A stretch of DNA of 64,000 bases, taken from the NCBI GenBank assembly GCA_009773415.1, contig WSNO01000022.1, forward strand, positions 1 to 64,000. Reading direction: 5' to 3'. The notes beneath the pieces were generated by a model. That model saw only the letters and a program-made list of their open reading frames with translations. It made no database searches and was not told where the DNA came from. Below, in pieces: positions 63,619-64,000 of the stretch. The translations under genes and the position numbers were made by a program. Numbering within the stretch: position 1 is the first letter of the stretch; each line of letters starts with the position of its first letter. The DNA is from Nitrospirota bacterium. Lineage in GTDB: Bacteria; Nitrospirota; Thermodesulfovibrionia; Thermodesulfovibrionales; Dissulfurispiraceae.

Positions 63619-64000
63619 ATGTCAGCAAAAATTTTTACGACCGATCAGACCCAGCTTCGCTGCATTCAGTGCTCCCACGTTGCGGACCTGCTCAAGGAGC
63701 GGAAGTTCCAGTGTCCGAAGTGCGGAGACCTGTACGATGTTGTCCATGATTTCAAACCGCTCAAAAAATCCTTCAGCAGTTATACCGCGATGTTTGACAG
63801 CAGGGCAGCACGTGCATTCAGCGCGAGCGGAAGCCTGCTTGAGCGTTCGGGGGTATGGCGTTTCAAGGAATGGATCATGCCGTATCTGCCCGAAAAATAT
63901 ATTGTCTCTCTTGGGGAAGGCAACGTCCCGATCGTGCCGGCCGGCAATCATCTGCGGAAGTGGATCGGCGGCGGCGATGTCTGGATGATTCTTGAAGGCA
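63619..64000 (+). CDS. thrC: threonine synthase (5' part, runs off the window)
   Basis: The first 127 residues of a threonine synthase with an N-terminal zinc ribbon (CIQC, then CPKCGDLYDVV) followed by FKEWIMPYLPEKYIVSLGEGNVPIVPA, the family entry to the PLP domain. The PLP lysine lies beyond the window edge. ATG 63619 is eight bases after AAGGAAGG. The enzyme converts O-phosphohomoserine to threonine. Confidence 0.88.
   Translation, partial: MSAKIFTTDQTQLRCIQCSHVADLLKERKFQCPKCGDLYDVVHDFKPLKKSFSSYTAMFDSRAARAFSASGSLLERSGVWRFKEWIMPYLPEKYIVSLGEGNVPIVPAGNHLRKWIGGGDVWMILEG

Overview
The window looks like a chromosomal segment of a diderm, probably anaerobic bacterium that fixes nitrogen. I lean towards Nitrospirota (Thermodesulfovibrionia-like), with Desulfobacterota/Desulfuromonadia-like lineages as the alternative. 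The reasons are an exosortase/PEP-CTERM system with PrsK/PrsR, a long RpoZ, the order yicC-gmk-rpoZ-coaBC-M24 peptidase-efp-accB-accC, sigma-54 promoters, a short NifB, and a probable selenoprotein. This is a judgement from gene content and protein character; no database search was possible.

Layout. 1-390: relics of IS3-type transposase genes. 390-16586: a variable extracellular-polysaccharide locus, visibly more AT-rich than what follows. It holds three unusual amide/amino-acid type enzymes (asparagine-synthetase-like, carboxyethylornithine-synthase-like and a PP-loop ATPase), a flippase, several glycosyltransferases, an O-antigen-ligase/polymerase-like protein, a frameshifted acetyltransferase, a beta-helix protein and a two-domain dehydrogenase. 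16691-29428: the more GC-rich exosortase-associated core, with a heparinase-like lyase, an AsnB-type amidotransferase, a glycosyltransferase, two nucleotide-sugar enzymes, exosortase plus EpsI, and the PrsK/PrsR two-component pair. 29514-32769 (minus strand): two GAF-domain signalling proteins, one built from degenerate kinase and HD-GYP modules. 33267-34031: a single PEP-CTERM protein behind a textbook sigma-54 promoter, the likely target of PrsR and of the exosortase.

34118-44155 is housekeeping: a YkgJ-like Cys-cluster protein, a 55-residue dual-CXXC protein with an in-frame UGA followed at once by a hairpin (probable selenoprotein), a YacP-like NYN protein that lacks an ordinary start codon, PAP2, YggU, YicC, Gmk, RpoZ, CoaBC, an M24 peptidase, EF-P, AccB, AccC and ThiE. 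44303-52740 is a chemosensory-like unit (response regulator with a repeat-rich linker and DUF4388/PATAN domain, CheY, CheW, hybrid CheA, MCP) beside a GspE/PilB ATPase. It has no CheR or CheB and may control type IV pili.

53292-55933 holds a MoaD/ThiS-like and a NIL-domain protein, a threonine-synthase relic coupled to apgM, and a DedA protein. 56145-63332 (minus strand) is nitrogen metabolism: amt, a class I glutamine amidotransferase, glnB and glnA, plus a separate nifB-modA-modB operon behind a sigma-54 promoter. The window ends inside a threonine synthase gene.

The strongest unusual signal is the probable UGA-decoding selenoprotein at 34711-34878. Next are the repeat-associated frameshift in the response regulator, the pseudo-kinase/pseudo-HD-GYP protein, the three-enzyme cassette at the left end, and the two sigma-54 promoters.
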